Part shown: positions 1 to 9,106 of the stretch, piece after piece | Layout: every line of letters begins with the position of its first letter | Numbering within the stretch: the first letter of the stretch is position 1 | NCBI RefSeq assembly: GCF_042646085.1 | Contig: NZ_JBHRSZ010000007.1 | Coordinates: 248,001-312,000 of the forward strand | Reading direction: 5' to 3' | Length of the DNA stretch: 64,000 bases | DNA from: Litoribrevibacter euphylliae | Lineage (GTDB): Bacteria; Pseudomonadota; Gammaproteobacteria; Pseudomonadales; Litoribrevibacteraceae | The notes under the pieces: model-generated | The model's database searches: none | Seen by the model: the letters and a program-made list of their open reading frames with translations, nothing else | Told to the model about the DNA's origin: nothing | Position numbers and translations under genes: made by a program

Positions 1-666
1 CAGAAAATGCACGTTGAGCAAAGCCTGCCGATCACAGTAGATCGCTTTCTGGCGCTGGGCCCAAAGACCACCAAGGTACAGCGAGAACAAGCTCTAACCC
101 GTGTTGGGGTTGCCAACATTCAACATTCGCCGCTGCAAACCATTTCGGGCGGAGAGCAGCAGCGCGTGCTGTTGGCAAGAGCCATGCTCAATCAACCGGA
201 TTTGTTGATTCTTGATGAACCGGCACAAGGCGTGGATATTAACGGTCAGGCCGAACTGTACGATCTGATCAAATCGATACGCGACGAATACGGCTGTGGC
301 GTGTTCATGGTGTCTCATGACCTCCATCTAGTCATGTCAGCCACAGATCAAGTACTGTGCCTCAACCATCATATCTGTTGCTCCGGTCACCCGGACGAAG
401 TCACCAAAAGCGATGAATACATTTCCATTTTTGGTGAACAACGACTGCACCCGGCGTTGGCGCATTACACCCACCATCACGATCATAAACACGATCTCCA
501 CGGTGACTGTTTAAATTCAAACACGTCTGACTCTCTACAGCCAATAACAAACGAGCAGCAACCACTAACAAGCGAACAGCAACCAGCAACAACAGAGTTA
601 AACGCCGACGCCTCACCGGCTTCGGCAACGCAACAGAATAATGGAGATCAACACCGCCATGCCTGA
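1..666 (+). CDS. znuC: Zinc ABC transporter ATP-binding protein ZnuC (5' truncated)
   Basis: This is the ATPase of the high-affinity zinc importer ZnuABC at the cytoplasmic face of the inner membrane. The reading frame is open from base 1, so the start and the Walker A motif lie upstream; 221 residues are visible. Visible motifs are the ABC signature SGGEQQR (around base 145), Walker B LLILDEP (around 205) and the H-loop SHD. The C-terminal 60-70 residues carry a histidine-rich stretch (HYTHHHDHKHD) and a Gln/Glu/Thr-rich tail with a 21-base repeat. His-rich segments are known in zinc transporters, and zinc binding here is inference. The 3' end overlaps znuB. Zur control is usual for this family, but the promoter is outside the window. 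Confidence 0.93.
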   Translation, partial: QKMHVEQSLPITVDRFLALGPKTTKVQREQALTRVGVANIQHSPLQTISGGEQQRVLLARAMLNQPDLLILDEPAQGVDINGQAELYDLIKSIRDEYGCGVFMVSHDLHLVMSATDQVLCLNHHICCSGHPDEVTKSDEYISIFGEQRLHPALAHYTHHHDHKHDLHGDCLNSNTSDSLQPITNEQQPLTSEQQPATTELNADASPASATQQNNGDQHRHA

Positions 667-1450
667 GTTTATGTTATTGGCCTTACTTGGCGGCTTAGGC
701 ATCGCCTTAATGGCCGGCCCGTTGGGTTGCTTTGTGGTTTGGCGCAAAATGGCTTACTTCGGGGACACCTTGGCGCACTCCGCCTTACTGGGTATCGCTC
801 TCGGTTTGTTATTAGAGATTAACCTAATGCTGGCAGTCACCGCCGGTTGTGTGTTGCTGGCAACCTCGCTAGTGATACTACACAGCCGCACCATTGCTAT
901 GGATACGCTGCTCGGCATCATGTCTCATACCACCTTATCCTTGGGCCTGATCGTCACCGCCTTGATGGAAGACGTGCGTATTGATCTGATGGCCTATCTG
1001 TTTGGTGATTTGTTATCGGTGGAACCTGTGGATCTTTATTGGATTCTCGGGCTGGCAGTGGTGATCATCGGCTTACTGATCAAGCTGTGGCAGGGCTTAC
1101 TGTCGATTACCCTGCATCCGGAATTGGCGGCTGCGGAAGGCTATCCGGTGCAATGGCTACAATGGATTCTGATGGTCATGGTCGCCATCGTGATTGCGCT
1201 TGCGATGAAGATTGTCGGTATCTTACTGATTACCTCACTGTTGATTATTCCCCCGGCCATTGCTCGGGTGTTGAGTAAATCGCCCGAACAGATGGCAATG
1301 ATCGCCACCGCCTTTGGAATGTTGGCCGTCAGCGCCGGCTTAGCCGGTTCCTGGTTTATGGATTTACCCGCTGGCCCCGCCATTGTTACCAGTGCCGGTT
1401 TGATGTTCCTGATCACTCACAGCGTGGTGCGTCTGGTTCAACCCAATTAG
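659..1450 (+). CDS. znuB: Zinc ABC transporter permease ZnuB
   Basis: This is the membrane permease of the ZnuABC zinc importer (ABC-3 family), 263 aa with about seven or eight hydrophobic segments. The N-terminal part (GPLGCFVVWRKMAYFGDTLAHSALLG) fits ZnuB closely. I chose the ATG at 659 because it gives the usual ZnuB N-terminus and has a GGAG at 643-646; an in-frame ATG at 641 would add six residues. The gene overlaps the end of znuC by 8 bases, which suggests translational coupling within one operon. znuA and zur are expected upstream, outside the window. Nothing unusual was seen in the sequence. Confidence 0.93.
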   Translation: MPEFMLLALLGGLGIALMAGPLGCFVVWRKMAYFGDTLAHSALLGIALGLLLEINLMLAVTAGCVLLATSLVILHSRTIAMDTLLGIMSHTTLSLGLIVTALMEDVRIDLMAYLFGDLLSVEPVDLYWILGLAVVIIGLLIKLWQGLLSITLHPELAAAEGYPVQWLQWILMVMVAIVIALAMKIVGILLITSLLIIPPAIARVLSKSPEQMAMIATAFGMLAVSAGLAGSWFMDLPAGPAIVTSAGLMFLITHSVVRLVQPN

Positions 1451-1520
1451 GCAGCCAAATTAAACCGCCACACTAGACAGTACACTTTAGACAACAGAAC
1501 TAGGCCACCCTTTTGTAAGC

Positions 1521-2981
1521 ATGTCCTCATCGCACTCGTCCTCCCTTCACCATAGGCTATGGCACCTTGCCTGGCCTATGATGCTCAGTAACATCACCGT
1601 ACCCTTATTGGGGCTGGTGGACACGGCGGTGTTAGGGCATCTCGACAATGCCAGCTATTTAGCCGGTGTCGCCTTAGCCAACACCCTGTTTACCTCGGTG
1701 TTCTGGCTATTTGGCTTTTTACGCATGGGCACCTGTGGCATGACCGCACAAGCGGTCGGCAGTCGCGATGCATCACGGATTCTGGAATTACTGCGTTCCG
1801 GCATCTGGTTTGCCATGGTCATGGGCATAACCTTGATTCTATTCAGCCCTTTGTGGCTGGATCTCGGCCTGCAACTGTTAGCCGGCGACCCCAGTAACAA
1901 TCACGCGCTGAGTAATTCATTCAACCAAGAACAATCACTCAATCAAGACCTATCACTCAATCAGAACCCATTACTCACTCAAAACCAATCACTGATACTG
2001 GCTCAAGCGCATCTCTATGCCGAATGGCGGGTTTTGGGTGCGCCCTTTGTGATGATGAACTACTGTTTGATTGGCTGGTTTGTGGGCCGTCAAAACACCC
2101 GAGTGCCCTTGATGATGCTGATCACCGCCAACCTCATCAACATCCTGTTAGACGTGATCTTAGTGGTCTATCTTGAGATGGGCGTCACCGGTGTCGCCAT
2201 CGCCACTCTGGTGGCGGATGTTGCCACCGTCATTCTGGGGGGGCTGTTTGTGCTCTTATACTATCGCCAGGAGCTTCACCAGCTGCATCACTGGCTGCCA
2301 AACTGGCCAGTGATTCAGGAAATGGTACGCGTCAATCGCTACATCTTTATCCGAACCGGAACCTTGCTCTTTACCTTCGCACTCTTCACTAGCCAAGGGG
2401 CTCGTTTAGGTGAAGACTACCTGGCAGCCAACGCAGTATTGCTGACCTTTCTACTGCTGATTTCCAGCAGTCTCGATGGGTTTGCTCATGGCGCCGAAGC
2501 CTTAGTCGGCGAAGCCTGCGGTCAAAAGAATCATCAGCAGGTAAATCGTGTCATTCGGGTCAGCTTGTTGTGGTCGGCGATATCTGCGGTGTTTTTGGTG
2601 CTCGCTTTCGGAGTCGGCGGACAATTGCTGATTTCAACGTTGACCGATCTTGACACCATTCGCAGCTTAGCCAGCCAGTATTTGCCTTGGCTGATCGCCA
2701 TGCCTGTGATTGGGGTCTGGTGTTACACCTTCGACGGCGTCTTTATTGGCGCCACCAAAGTACGTGATATGCAGAACGTGATGCTGTTCAGTAGCTTCCT
2801 GATTTTTATTCCTCTGCTCGGCCTTAATCACTGGTTCTTGATCTCGAATGAGAGCGTTGATGAACGCCTAGCCAACCACGGATTGTGGCTGGCAATGATG
2901 CTATTTATGTTCTGCCGAAGTACAGGTATGGGATTGATCTGTTGGCGCTATTCAACGCGCCAGAGCTGGCTTAGTCACTAA
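1521..2981 (+). CDS. MATE family efflux transporter (DinF-like)
   Basis: This is a 12-helix cation-coupled multidrug/toxin exporter of the inner membrane, 486 aa. The N-terminus (WPMMLSNITVPLLGLVDTAVLGHL) and the middle repeat (GVTGVAIATLVADV) are typical of the DinF branch of MATE proteins. The substrate cannot be told from sequence. Residues about 124-156 form a polar Asn/Gln/Ser/Leu-rich insertion built from 18-base tandem repeats, placed in the loop after a membrane segment. The gene follows znuB by 70 bases, and its end overlaps the convergent hydrolase gene by 30 bases. No clear ribosome binding site was seen before the ATG at 1521. Confidence 0.88.
   Translation: MSSSHSSSLHHRLWHLAWPMMLSNITVPLLGLVDTAVLGHLDNASYLAGVALANTLFTSVFWLFGFLRMGTCGMTAQAVGSRDASRILELLRSGIWFAMVMGITLILFSPLWLDLGLQLLAGDPSNNHALSNSFNQEQSLNQDLSLNQNPLLTQNQSLILAQAHLYAEWRVLGAPFVMMNYCLIGWFVGRQNTRVPLMMLITANLINILLDVILVVYLEMGVTGVAIATLVADVATVILGGLFVLLYYRQELHQLHHWLPNWPVIQEMVRVNRYIFIRTGTLLFTFALFTSQGARLGEDYLAANAVLLTFLLLISSSLDGFAHGAEALVGEACGQKNHQQVNRVIRVSLLWSAISAVFLVLAFGVGGQLLISTLTDLDTIRSLASQYLPWLIAMPVIGVWCYTFDGVFIGATKVRDMQNVMLFSSFLIFIPLLGLNHWFLISNESVDERLANHGLWLAMMLFMFCRSTGMGLICWRYSTRQSWLSH
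1932..1994 (+). repeat. 18-base tandem repeat inside the MATE gene
   Basis: About three and a half degenerate 18-base units run in frame, each encoding a hexapeptide of the type QSLNQD, LSLNQN or PLLTQN. They add a polar loop to the transporter. A further related partial unit precedes them. Confidence 0.8.
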
Positions 2982-3815
2982 CTCTGTACTCTCATTCTGA
3001 GCCATCTTATTCTTAACAACCTTATTCTGAAAAACAAAGGCACGTATCAACTCTGCAGACGCCTGAGGTTGTTCCGCCGGTAACCAATGACTGTTTTCTT
3101 CAAAGAAATGCACTCGCTCAGTTCCAAAGGAATGTGCCATATTTCGACTAATGTAAGGGTCTTTGACTCCCCACAGTACCTGCATCGGTACGTCCGAATT
3201 TAACGCTTGTAATTGTTGATGCCAGCCTTTGAACTTACGAGGCGACATTGCTCTATACAACTTCAACAAGTTTTTATGAGTGCTGGGCGTTAGTTGATCA
3301 AAGCTGGCAACAATATCTTCTTTGGGATAATGAGGCGCCGCACTTCGAATACTGTGGATAAACGCACGTTTGCTCATGCTCTTGAGACTGAACTCTCCCA
3401 ATAAAGGCGTACGCCAAACTTTACCCAGCGTATGCCAACGATATTCTGGCGTGAAAATGGTATTAAAGATTGTGATCGAACGAATGCGTTCAGGATACAT
3501 CACCGCCCAGGCCAAACCAAAGAAGCCACCAACATCATGCACCACCAAATGAACAGGCTGATTCAAATCGAGCGACGCAACAAATCGCTCTAGATACTGA
3601 GCTTGTTGATCAAGGGAATAATCAAAGCCGTCCGGTACTTGGGATTGTCCATACCCCGGTAAATCAGGCGCAAGACACAGGAAATCACCTTGTAATTCCC
3701 CGATAAGACGATGCCACATATAAGAGGTATCGGGATTGCCATGAAGAAACAACATCGGCTCGCCAGAGCCTTTTCTTTCAAAATGAACGTGTTTTCCTAA
3801 TATCGTATGTTTCAT
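2952..3815 (-). CDS. Alpha/beta hydrolase, haloalkane dehalogenase/epoxide hydrolase-like
   Basis: This is a 287-aa cytoplasmic alpha/beta-fold hydrolase with no signal peptide. Visible elements are an oxyanion-region motif HGNPDTSYMW (from about residue 25), the nucleophile elbow HDVGG with Asp as probable nucleophile (about residue 107), a probable acid Asp in LWGVKDP and the catalytic His in ENSHW. An Asp nucleophile and HGNP are features of haloalkane dehalogenases and related enzymes, but the Trp that normally follows the Asp in dehalogenases is Val here, so dehalogenation is not supported. The substrate is unknown. The ATG at 3815 has a strong AAGGAGA site. The last 30 bases overlap the convergent MATE gene. 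Confidence 0.8.
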   Translation of the reverse strand: MKHTILGKHVHFERKGSGEPMLFLHGNPDTSYMWHRLIGELQGDFLCLAPDLPGYGQSQVPDGFDYSLDQQAQYLERFVASLDLNQPVHLVVHDVGGFFGLAWAVMYPERIRSITIFNTIFTPEYRWHTLGKVWRTPLLGEFSLKSMSKRAFIHSIRSAAPHYPKEDIVASFDQLTPSTHKNLLKLYRAMSPRKFKGWHQQLQALNSDVPMQVLWGVKDPYISRNMAHSFGTERVHFFEENSHWLPAEQPQASAELIRAFVFQNKVVKNKMAQNESTELVTKPALAR

Positions 3816-3943
3816 AGCGGTCTCCTTATTGAAGGAAACACAATAAAATAATTGTTACGACATAAGAGATGTAAGAAGCGACAAGGCCGTTGTCAAAAGC
3901 GACCTTGTCACATCCATATTGGGATGGGCATTAATGGGTAAGA

Positions 3944-4189
3944 TTAATGCTTAGATTCGGAATTAGAGTGGAATTGCAACACCTGAACTTCTTCATCACG
4001 TACCGCTTCTTGCTCCGGCGTCACGCGTGTCGCCAATTCCTGCTGCTGTTCCAAATCTTTCATATTTTCAGAAAAACCACAGGCTACACATTCTTTGGTT
4101 TGAACACCGTTATCATCGGTGTACATCACAATCTTGTCCATTTCACTGCAGCGAGGACAAACCGCACCTGCGATAAAGCGTTTTTTCAT
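3944..4189 (-). CDS. yheV: YheV family putative zinc-ribbon protein
   Basis: This small 81-aa protein begins MKKRFIAGAVCPRC and has a second CxxC (ECVACGF) about 22 residues later, giving the four-cysteine zinc ribbon of the YheV (DUF2387) family. The function of the family is not known. The C-terminal half is acidic and polar and probably disordered. It lies downstream of prlC on the same strand, an arrangement also known in pseudomonads, so the two may be co-transcribed. Confidence 0.85.
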   Translation of the reverse strand: MKKRFIAGAVCPRCSEMDKIVMYTDDNGVQTKECVACGFSENMKDLEQQQELATRVTPEQEAVRDEEVQVLQFHSNSESKH

Positions 4190-4282
4190 GATTCTCTCAT
4201 TTTTAAAGACTCTGTCTTATAGTGTAACGAATCTCATACGCTTGAGCATGTTATTCATCCAACTTAACGCTGATTGAATACC

Positions 4283-4338
4283 AAAAAGGCGACGGTTAAG
4301 CCCTTGGAAAATGAATCCTACAGAACCACCATCGCCTT
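4283..4338 (-). terminator. Possible long-loop terminator after prlC
   Basis: On the minus strand an AAGGCGATGGT arm pairs (one mismatch) with ACCGTCGCCTT, followed by five T. The loop is long, near 35 bases, so this is only a weak candidate separating prlC from yheV. Confidence 0.35.
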
Positions 4339-4365
4339 GATCGTCAGAGACAGACTATCCGAGAC

Positions 4366-6408
4366 TTACTTTGTTATTCCTGAGTGACGCAACAAAGCAT
4401 CAACCGTCGGTTTACGACCACGGAAGGCCACAAATAAATCCATCGGCGCACTCGATCCACCTTTCTCCAAAATATTACTCAAGAAAGAATGACCTACTTC
4501 CGGGTTAAACAAGCCTTCCTCTTCGAAGCGACTGAAGGCGTCTGCCGACAATACTTCCGCCCACTTGTAGCTGTAGTAACCGGCCGCATAACCACCAGCA
4601 AAGATGTGGCTGAAACTGTTCGGGAAACGATGCCATTCCGGTGGAATAATCACCGCCACTTTTTCGCGCACCTGATTCAACACCTCTTGAATGTCGGTGC
4701 TGTCATCAAAATCACGATGCAGAATGAAGTCGAACAGGCTGAACTCCAGCTGACGTACCATCTGCATTCCAGACTGGAAGTTCTTGGCCGCAATCATCTT
4801 GTCGAACAATTCTTTCGGTAACGGCTCACCCGTTTCATAGTGACCCGACATAAAGGCCAACACTTCTTCTTCCCAACAGAAGTTCTCCATGAACTGAGAC
4901 GGAAGCTCTACCGCATCCCACGCCACACCATTAATGCCCGATACCGCCGAATAATCAATTTTGGTCAACATGTGGTGTAGACCATGACCAAACTCGTGGA
5001 AGAGGGTGGTTACTTCATCGTGGGTTAGCAATGCAGGTTGATCGCCCACTGGAGGCGTGAAGTTACACACCAGATAGGCTACTGGCAGCTGCAAAGAACC
5101 GTCTTCACGAACACGACGTACCCGACATTCGTCCATCCAGGCACCACCGCGCTTTTTGGCACGCGCATACGGGTCTAGATAGAAACGCGCGATAGCTTCA
5201 CCGTCTTTTTGAATCTCGTAGAAGTAGACTTGATCATGCCAACGATCAAACTCGCTGATCTCGATGACAGTCACGCCATACAGGCGCTCCACCAACTGGA
5301 ACATCCCGGCTACTACTTTCGGGAACGGGAAATACGGGCGCAATTGCTCTTGGCTGATGTCGTAACGGGCGTGCTTGAGTTTTTCACCATAGAAACCTAC
5401 ATCCCACGGATTCATCTCGTCGACACCAAAGTTTTCTTTGGCAAAGGCTTTCAATTCATCAAGATCTTGCTGTGCCACCGGCTTGGACTTTGCCGCCAAG
5501 TCATACAAGAAATCGACCACCTGATCGGTATTCTCAGCCATCTTAGTGGCCAGTGAACGCTCTGCATAGTTGCTAAAACCAAGCAACGCCGCCAACTCTT
5601 TACGACACTTCAGGATGTCGTACATGATTTGAGTGTTGTCGTATTCGTTGGCGTTCGGCCCTTGATCCGAAGCTTTGGTGGCGTACGCTGTGTACATTTC
5701 CTGGCGTAGTGCCTGATTTTCACAGTAGGTCATCACCGGCAGGTATACAGGAATGTCCAAGGTCAGGCGATAGCCTTCTTGTTCGGCTTGCTCCGCTTGT
5801 TGCTTCATCAAACCCAACGCGGACTCAGGAACACCTGCTAATTCATTCACGTCGGTGATCAGTTTTGACCAAGCGTTGGTTGCATCCAGTACATTTTCTG
5901 AGAACTTGCTGGTCAGCTCAGACATCTGCTTTTTCAACTCGGCATAACGCTTCTTTTTGTCTTCCGGTAAATCCACACCGGATAAGTGAAAGTCACGCAG
6001 TGCGTCATTTACGACTTGTTTTTGTGCGGTATCTAAATTCGCATAATCGTCACTGTCAGCTAAGGCTTTATAGGCTTTGAACAGATCCTGGTTTTGACCT
6101 AGTTTGGTGGAATATTCAGAAAGCAATGGCAGACACGCATTGTAAGCATCGCGCAACTCATCGCTGTTAACCACGGAGTTCATGTGACTGACCGGCGACC
6201 AGGCTTTGCTCAGCACATCATCCCATTCATCCGAGACCGAAATCAGGTTATCCCAGGTCACGGTATCGAGTTGTTGCAACAGCTGTTCAGTGTTCTTTTC
6301 GTTAGTTTCAATCAATTGTTGAATGGCTGGTTGAATGTGTTCCGGTTTGATTTCAGAAAACTGGGGCAATTCAGGGTTTTGTAATAACGGATTTGCTGGA
6401 TTCGACAT
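4366..6408 (-). CDS. prlC: Oligopeptidase A
   Basis: This is a cytoplasmic zinc metallopeptidase of family M3 that degrades short peptides, including cleaved signal peptides. It has 680 aa, the usual length for PrlC. The zinc site HEFGHGLHH is clear (near residue 470), followed by a downstream Glu within GVAWDAVELPSQFMENF, as the family requires. The N-terminus (NPLLQNPELPQFSEIKPEHI) fits PrlC. The ATG at 6408 is preceded by an AAGAGA sequence. yheV follows on the same strand and the gene to its right is divergent. Confidence 0.96.
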   Translation of the reverse strand: MSNPANPLLQNPELPQFSEIKPEHIQPAIQQLIETNEKNTEQLLQQLDTVTWDNLISVSDEWDDVLSKAWSPVSHMNSVVNSDELRDAYNACLPLLSEYSTKLGQNQDLFKAYKALADSDDYANLDTAQKQVVNDALRDFHLSGVDLPEDKKKRYAELKKQMSELTSKFSENVLDATNAWSKLITDVNELAGVPESALGLMKQQAEQAEQEGYRLTLDIPVYLPVMTYCENQALRQEMYTAYATKASDQGPNANEYDNTQIMYDILKCRKELAALLGFSNYAERSLATKMAENTDQVVDFLYDLAAKSKPVAQQDLDELKAFAKENFGVDEMNPWDVGFYGEKLKHARYDISQEQLRPYFPFPKVVAGMFQLVERLYGVTVIEISEFDRWHDQVYFYEIQKDGEAIARFYLDPYARAKKRGGAWMDECRVRRVREDGSLQLPVAYLVCNFTPPVGDQPALLTHDEVTTLFHEFGHGLHHMLTKIDYSAVSGINGVAWDAVELPSQFMENFCWEEEVLAFMSGHYETGEPLPKELFDKMIAAKNFQSGMQMVRQLEFSLFDFILHRDFDDSTDIQEVLNQVREKVAVIIPPEWHRFPNSFSHIFAGGYAAGYYSYKWAEVLSADAFSRFEEEGLFNPEVGHSFLSNILEKGGSSAPMDLFVAFRGRKPTVDALLRHSGITK

Positions 6409-6631
6409 AATGTTCTCTTAACCTGCCTGTCACGGAGACGCGCTAGAAATAGTTCACGGAAAACCGCAGTGTTGGACTATCGTTCACACCATTTATTTAT
6501 CTAGATGGTATCAGATTCCCCTTATTTCAATAGAGGACTTTTCTTTTATTTATTAAGCTCTAAGGAATCTCTAGAAGGTTTGAGTCTATACTTGATTTCA
6601 AAGTTTCATTAATAACTACAATATAATCATA

Positions 6632-7903
6632 ATGACCATTCGCTCTCAGCTGCTCATCAGTTTTCTTATTACTTCACTGCTTCCACTGCTGTTGGTCATG
6701 TCGATCGCCTTATATCAGGGTGTTTCAGAAACTCACATGTTAAAACGCCGGGCCATGGTGGCCACCATTGAGCACGGTGCCGAATCCATTAATCGTTTTT
6801 TCACCGCCCGCATTGCCGAGCTATCCATGTACTCAGAACATGACGATGTACGTAGCATGGACTTTACCAAGATGCGGCCGTTTTTAATGAACAAGCTAGA
6901 ACAGCACGACACCATTTACGAGAAGTTTATTGTCGGTACACCGAAAGGTTATTTCTATAACACCGCTGGGGGAAACCCTCATGTACAAGGCTTAAGAACC
7001 TTCGACGATACATCGCCCAAAGCCCGCCCCAAACACATTCGAAAACGTGATTACTGGAAGCGAATCATAGGCGAGAACAAAGACCAAGAAGCCCTGACCT
7101 ATATCTCAAACCCCATGATTTCATACACCACGGGTGTAAAACAGGTGGTCATCGCCTCATCAATTATGGATCAAGACCTCGAGCTGGTGGGGTTACTCGG
7201 GGGCTCCCTACCTTGGAAAACGATTCACCAGCTGATACTAGAAACCAAAGCCGAAATTCTTCAGGAATTTCCTGATAACACCCGCTTCATGCTGATTTCC
7301 AAGAACGGCACATATTGGTATCACTGGGACCCGGAACGAGTGATCCGGATTGAAACAGATCAGGGCCAAGCCATCAAGAATGACATCGGCGAGAATCAAG
7401 AAAGAATCCGTAACATTCTCAAAGAACCCAGCGTACAACTGAGTAATATAGGCAGCAAAATGCTGTCCGGTATTTCTGGATCTGACTTCATCAGAGATCA
7501 CCGACAAAACCTCGATGGCTATTTATTTTATGCACCAATTAAAAATGCCGGTTATTCGTTAGCTGCTTATGTAGAGGCTTCCGTAGTTCATTCGGCATCT
7601 AAAGCCTTGGTGTACTTCTACATAGTGCTGACGCTTGTCACAATCCTGGTTATCGTAAGTCTGTGGTGGTATTTGTCACGACAGATAACTCAGCCCTTGA
7701 TTCAACTGAATGACACCTTGGAACACCAAATCAATCAAGAAGACTGTTCCCCAATTCCGATCAATGATCCCAAGGAAGTTGAAAACATCAAACATTCGGT
7801 GAACGCCTTACTGACTAAGGTTCGTTTTTTAACGTCAGCCAAAAACCAAGCATCGCAACCACACGCCCCGAAGGAAAAGCCTAATGATGCAGAGACCGAG
7901 TAA
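6632..7903 (+). CDS. Membrane Cache-domain sensor without output domain (copy 1)
   Basis: This 423-aa protein has an N-terminal membrane helix (about residues 7-29), a periplasmic domain of about 300 residues and a second helix (about 330-352). A HAMP-like stretch of about 60 residues follows, then a polar tail. The periplasmic part looks like a double Cache ligand-binding domain: RDYWKRII, NPMISYTTGVKQ, TRFMLISKNGTYWYHW. No methyl-accepting, kinase, GGDEF or other output domain follows, so how it would signal is unknown. It is a paralogue of the next gene (8012-9106). A TATAAT at 6622-6627 lies just before the ATG and no ribosome binding site is visible, so the start is less certain. Confidence 0.8.
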   Translation: MTIRSQLLISFLITSLLPLLLVMSIALYQGVSETHMLKRRAMVATIEHGAESINRFFTARIAELSMYSEHDDVRSMDFTKMRPFLMNKLEQHDTIYEKFIVGTPKGYFYNTAGGNPHVQGLRTFDDTSPKARPKHIRKRDYWKRIIGENKDQEALTYISNPMISYTTGVKQVVIASSIMDQDLELVGLLGGSLPWKTIHQLILETKAEILQEFPDNTRFMLISKNGTYWYHWDPERVIRIETDQGQAIKNDIGENQERIRNILKEPSVQLSNIGSKMLSGISGSDFIRDHRQNLDGYLFYAPIKNAGYSLAAYVEASVVHSASKALVYFYIVLTLVTILVIVSLWWYLSRQITQPLIQLNDTLEHQINQEDCSPIPINDPKEVENIKHSVNALLTKVRFLTSAKNQASQPHAPKEKPNDAETE

Positions 7904-8011
7904 GCCAAACCTAAAGCCATAAAGCTCACATGAACCAAATTGCTACACTTACTATTGCACGCGAATTTAAACACCTACTTAAAAAACGAAGCGCAATACA
8001 GACGGAACAAC

Positions 8012-9106
8012 ATGGTTAACAACTCAGCCACGACGCACCTCAAATCAAAAAAAACGCGAACCAAACCGACGCGTTTTATTTTGGCCTGTCTGATTGCCGT
8101 TGCTGTCGGTCTTTTGATGGTACGCTCACTGCACGTACCTATGCTGCAAGCACAGCAACATCAGTCGTATCACCAAGCGTTGAATTCAGCCGCATCAGAC
8201 ATCGCTCACTTTATTGAGTCCCGCAAAGCCGAAGTACGCCTGCTCGCGGATTTACCTCAACTAGGTACTATGAACTGGCAAACCATTCAGCCTCTGTTAA
8301 CAACGCGATTGAACGCAAAACATCAGGATTTTGAAAAGTTTGTGCTGGCGCTACCGAATGGTAATTTTTATTCCTCAGTGACAGGTAATCCACGTCAACA
8401 GGGCCTTGTCACTCAAAACGACGCAGACCCGTATTCTCCGAAAATTACTTTGTCAGAACGCGATTACTGGCGCGTGGTGTTGCATAATAATCTGGAACAT
8501 CAACAAATTACCTACGTATCGAATCCGATGATTTCTTACAGTTCTGGAGTCAAACAAATCATGATTGCTTCCAGCATTCATCATCAAGGAAACGTTGTGG
8601 GTTTACTCGGCGGCAGCATTTCCTGGGATCGTATCACTCAATTGATCGATCAGATCAGCCCTGAAGCCACTATTGACGCCAGCATGGAAAATCACAAAAC
8701 ACGTTTCATGCTCGTCTCTAAAGATGGCAATTACTGGTATCACTGGAACCCAAAGAAAGTCATTCGCAAACAGACCGATCAAGGCGCTCATAACAACCCA
8801 CAGGGAAGACCTTCGGCTTTGTTGTTCAATATCCTCGCCGAAGAATCGGAAGCGCTGAAAAGTCTCGGACGAAATATGGTTGCCGGTAAACACGGTCATA
8901 CTCAGCTCACCCTAGACGGCCGAGCAAAAGAAGTCTTCTACATGCCGATTCAAAACACTAATTACTCATTAGCCCAAGTGGTCGACAGCAGTGAATACAA
9001 AACCCTGACTCGGCAATTCAATGTGTACTTACTTGTTGCGCTGATCGCCAGTATGATGGTCTATCTTTTTCTGGTGTATCTCATCCCAAAAGAGGAGGGC
9101 TCATGA
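8012..9106 (+). CDS. Membrane Cache-domain sensor without output domain (copy 2)
   Basis: This 364-aa protein is a paralogue of the preceding gene. It has a basic N-terminus, a membrane helix (about residues 22-42), a periplasmic double-Cache-like domain and a second helix (about 340-360) that ends almost at the C-terminus, so there is not even a HAMP. Shared blocks with copy 1 are RDYW, SNPMISY, GVKQIMIASSI, GLLGGSISW, TRFMLVSKDG and YWYHW. I preferred the ATG at 8012; the frame is open upstream to a TTG at 7940. The stop overlaps the next start (ATGA), which couples it to the gamma-carbonic-anhydrase-like gene. The role is unknown: it may be a ligand-binding partner of another protein. Confidence 0.75.
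   Translation: MVNNSATTHLKSKKTRTKPTRFILACLIAVAVGLLMVRSLHVPMLQAQQHQSYHQALNSAASDIAHFIESRKAEVRLLADLPQLGTMNWQTIQPLLTTRLNAKHQDFEKFVLALPNGNFYSSVTGNPRQQGLVTQNDADPYSPKITLSERDYWRVVLHNNLEHQQITYVSNPMISYSSGVKQIMIASSIHHQGNVVGLLGGSISWDRITQLIDQISPEATIDASMENHKTRFMLVSKDGNYWYHWNPKKVIRKQTDQGAHNNPQGRPSALLFNILAEESEALKSLGRNMVAGKHGHTQLTLDGRAKEVFYMPIQNTNYSLAQVVDSSEYKTLTRQFNVYLLVALIASMMVYLFLVYLIPKEEGS

Noticed and set aside
3947..4222. 91-codon + strand frame opposite yheV
   Set aside because: It is the antisense of a conserved zinc-ribbon gene.
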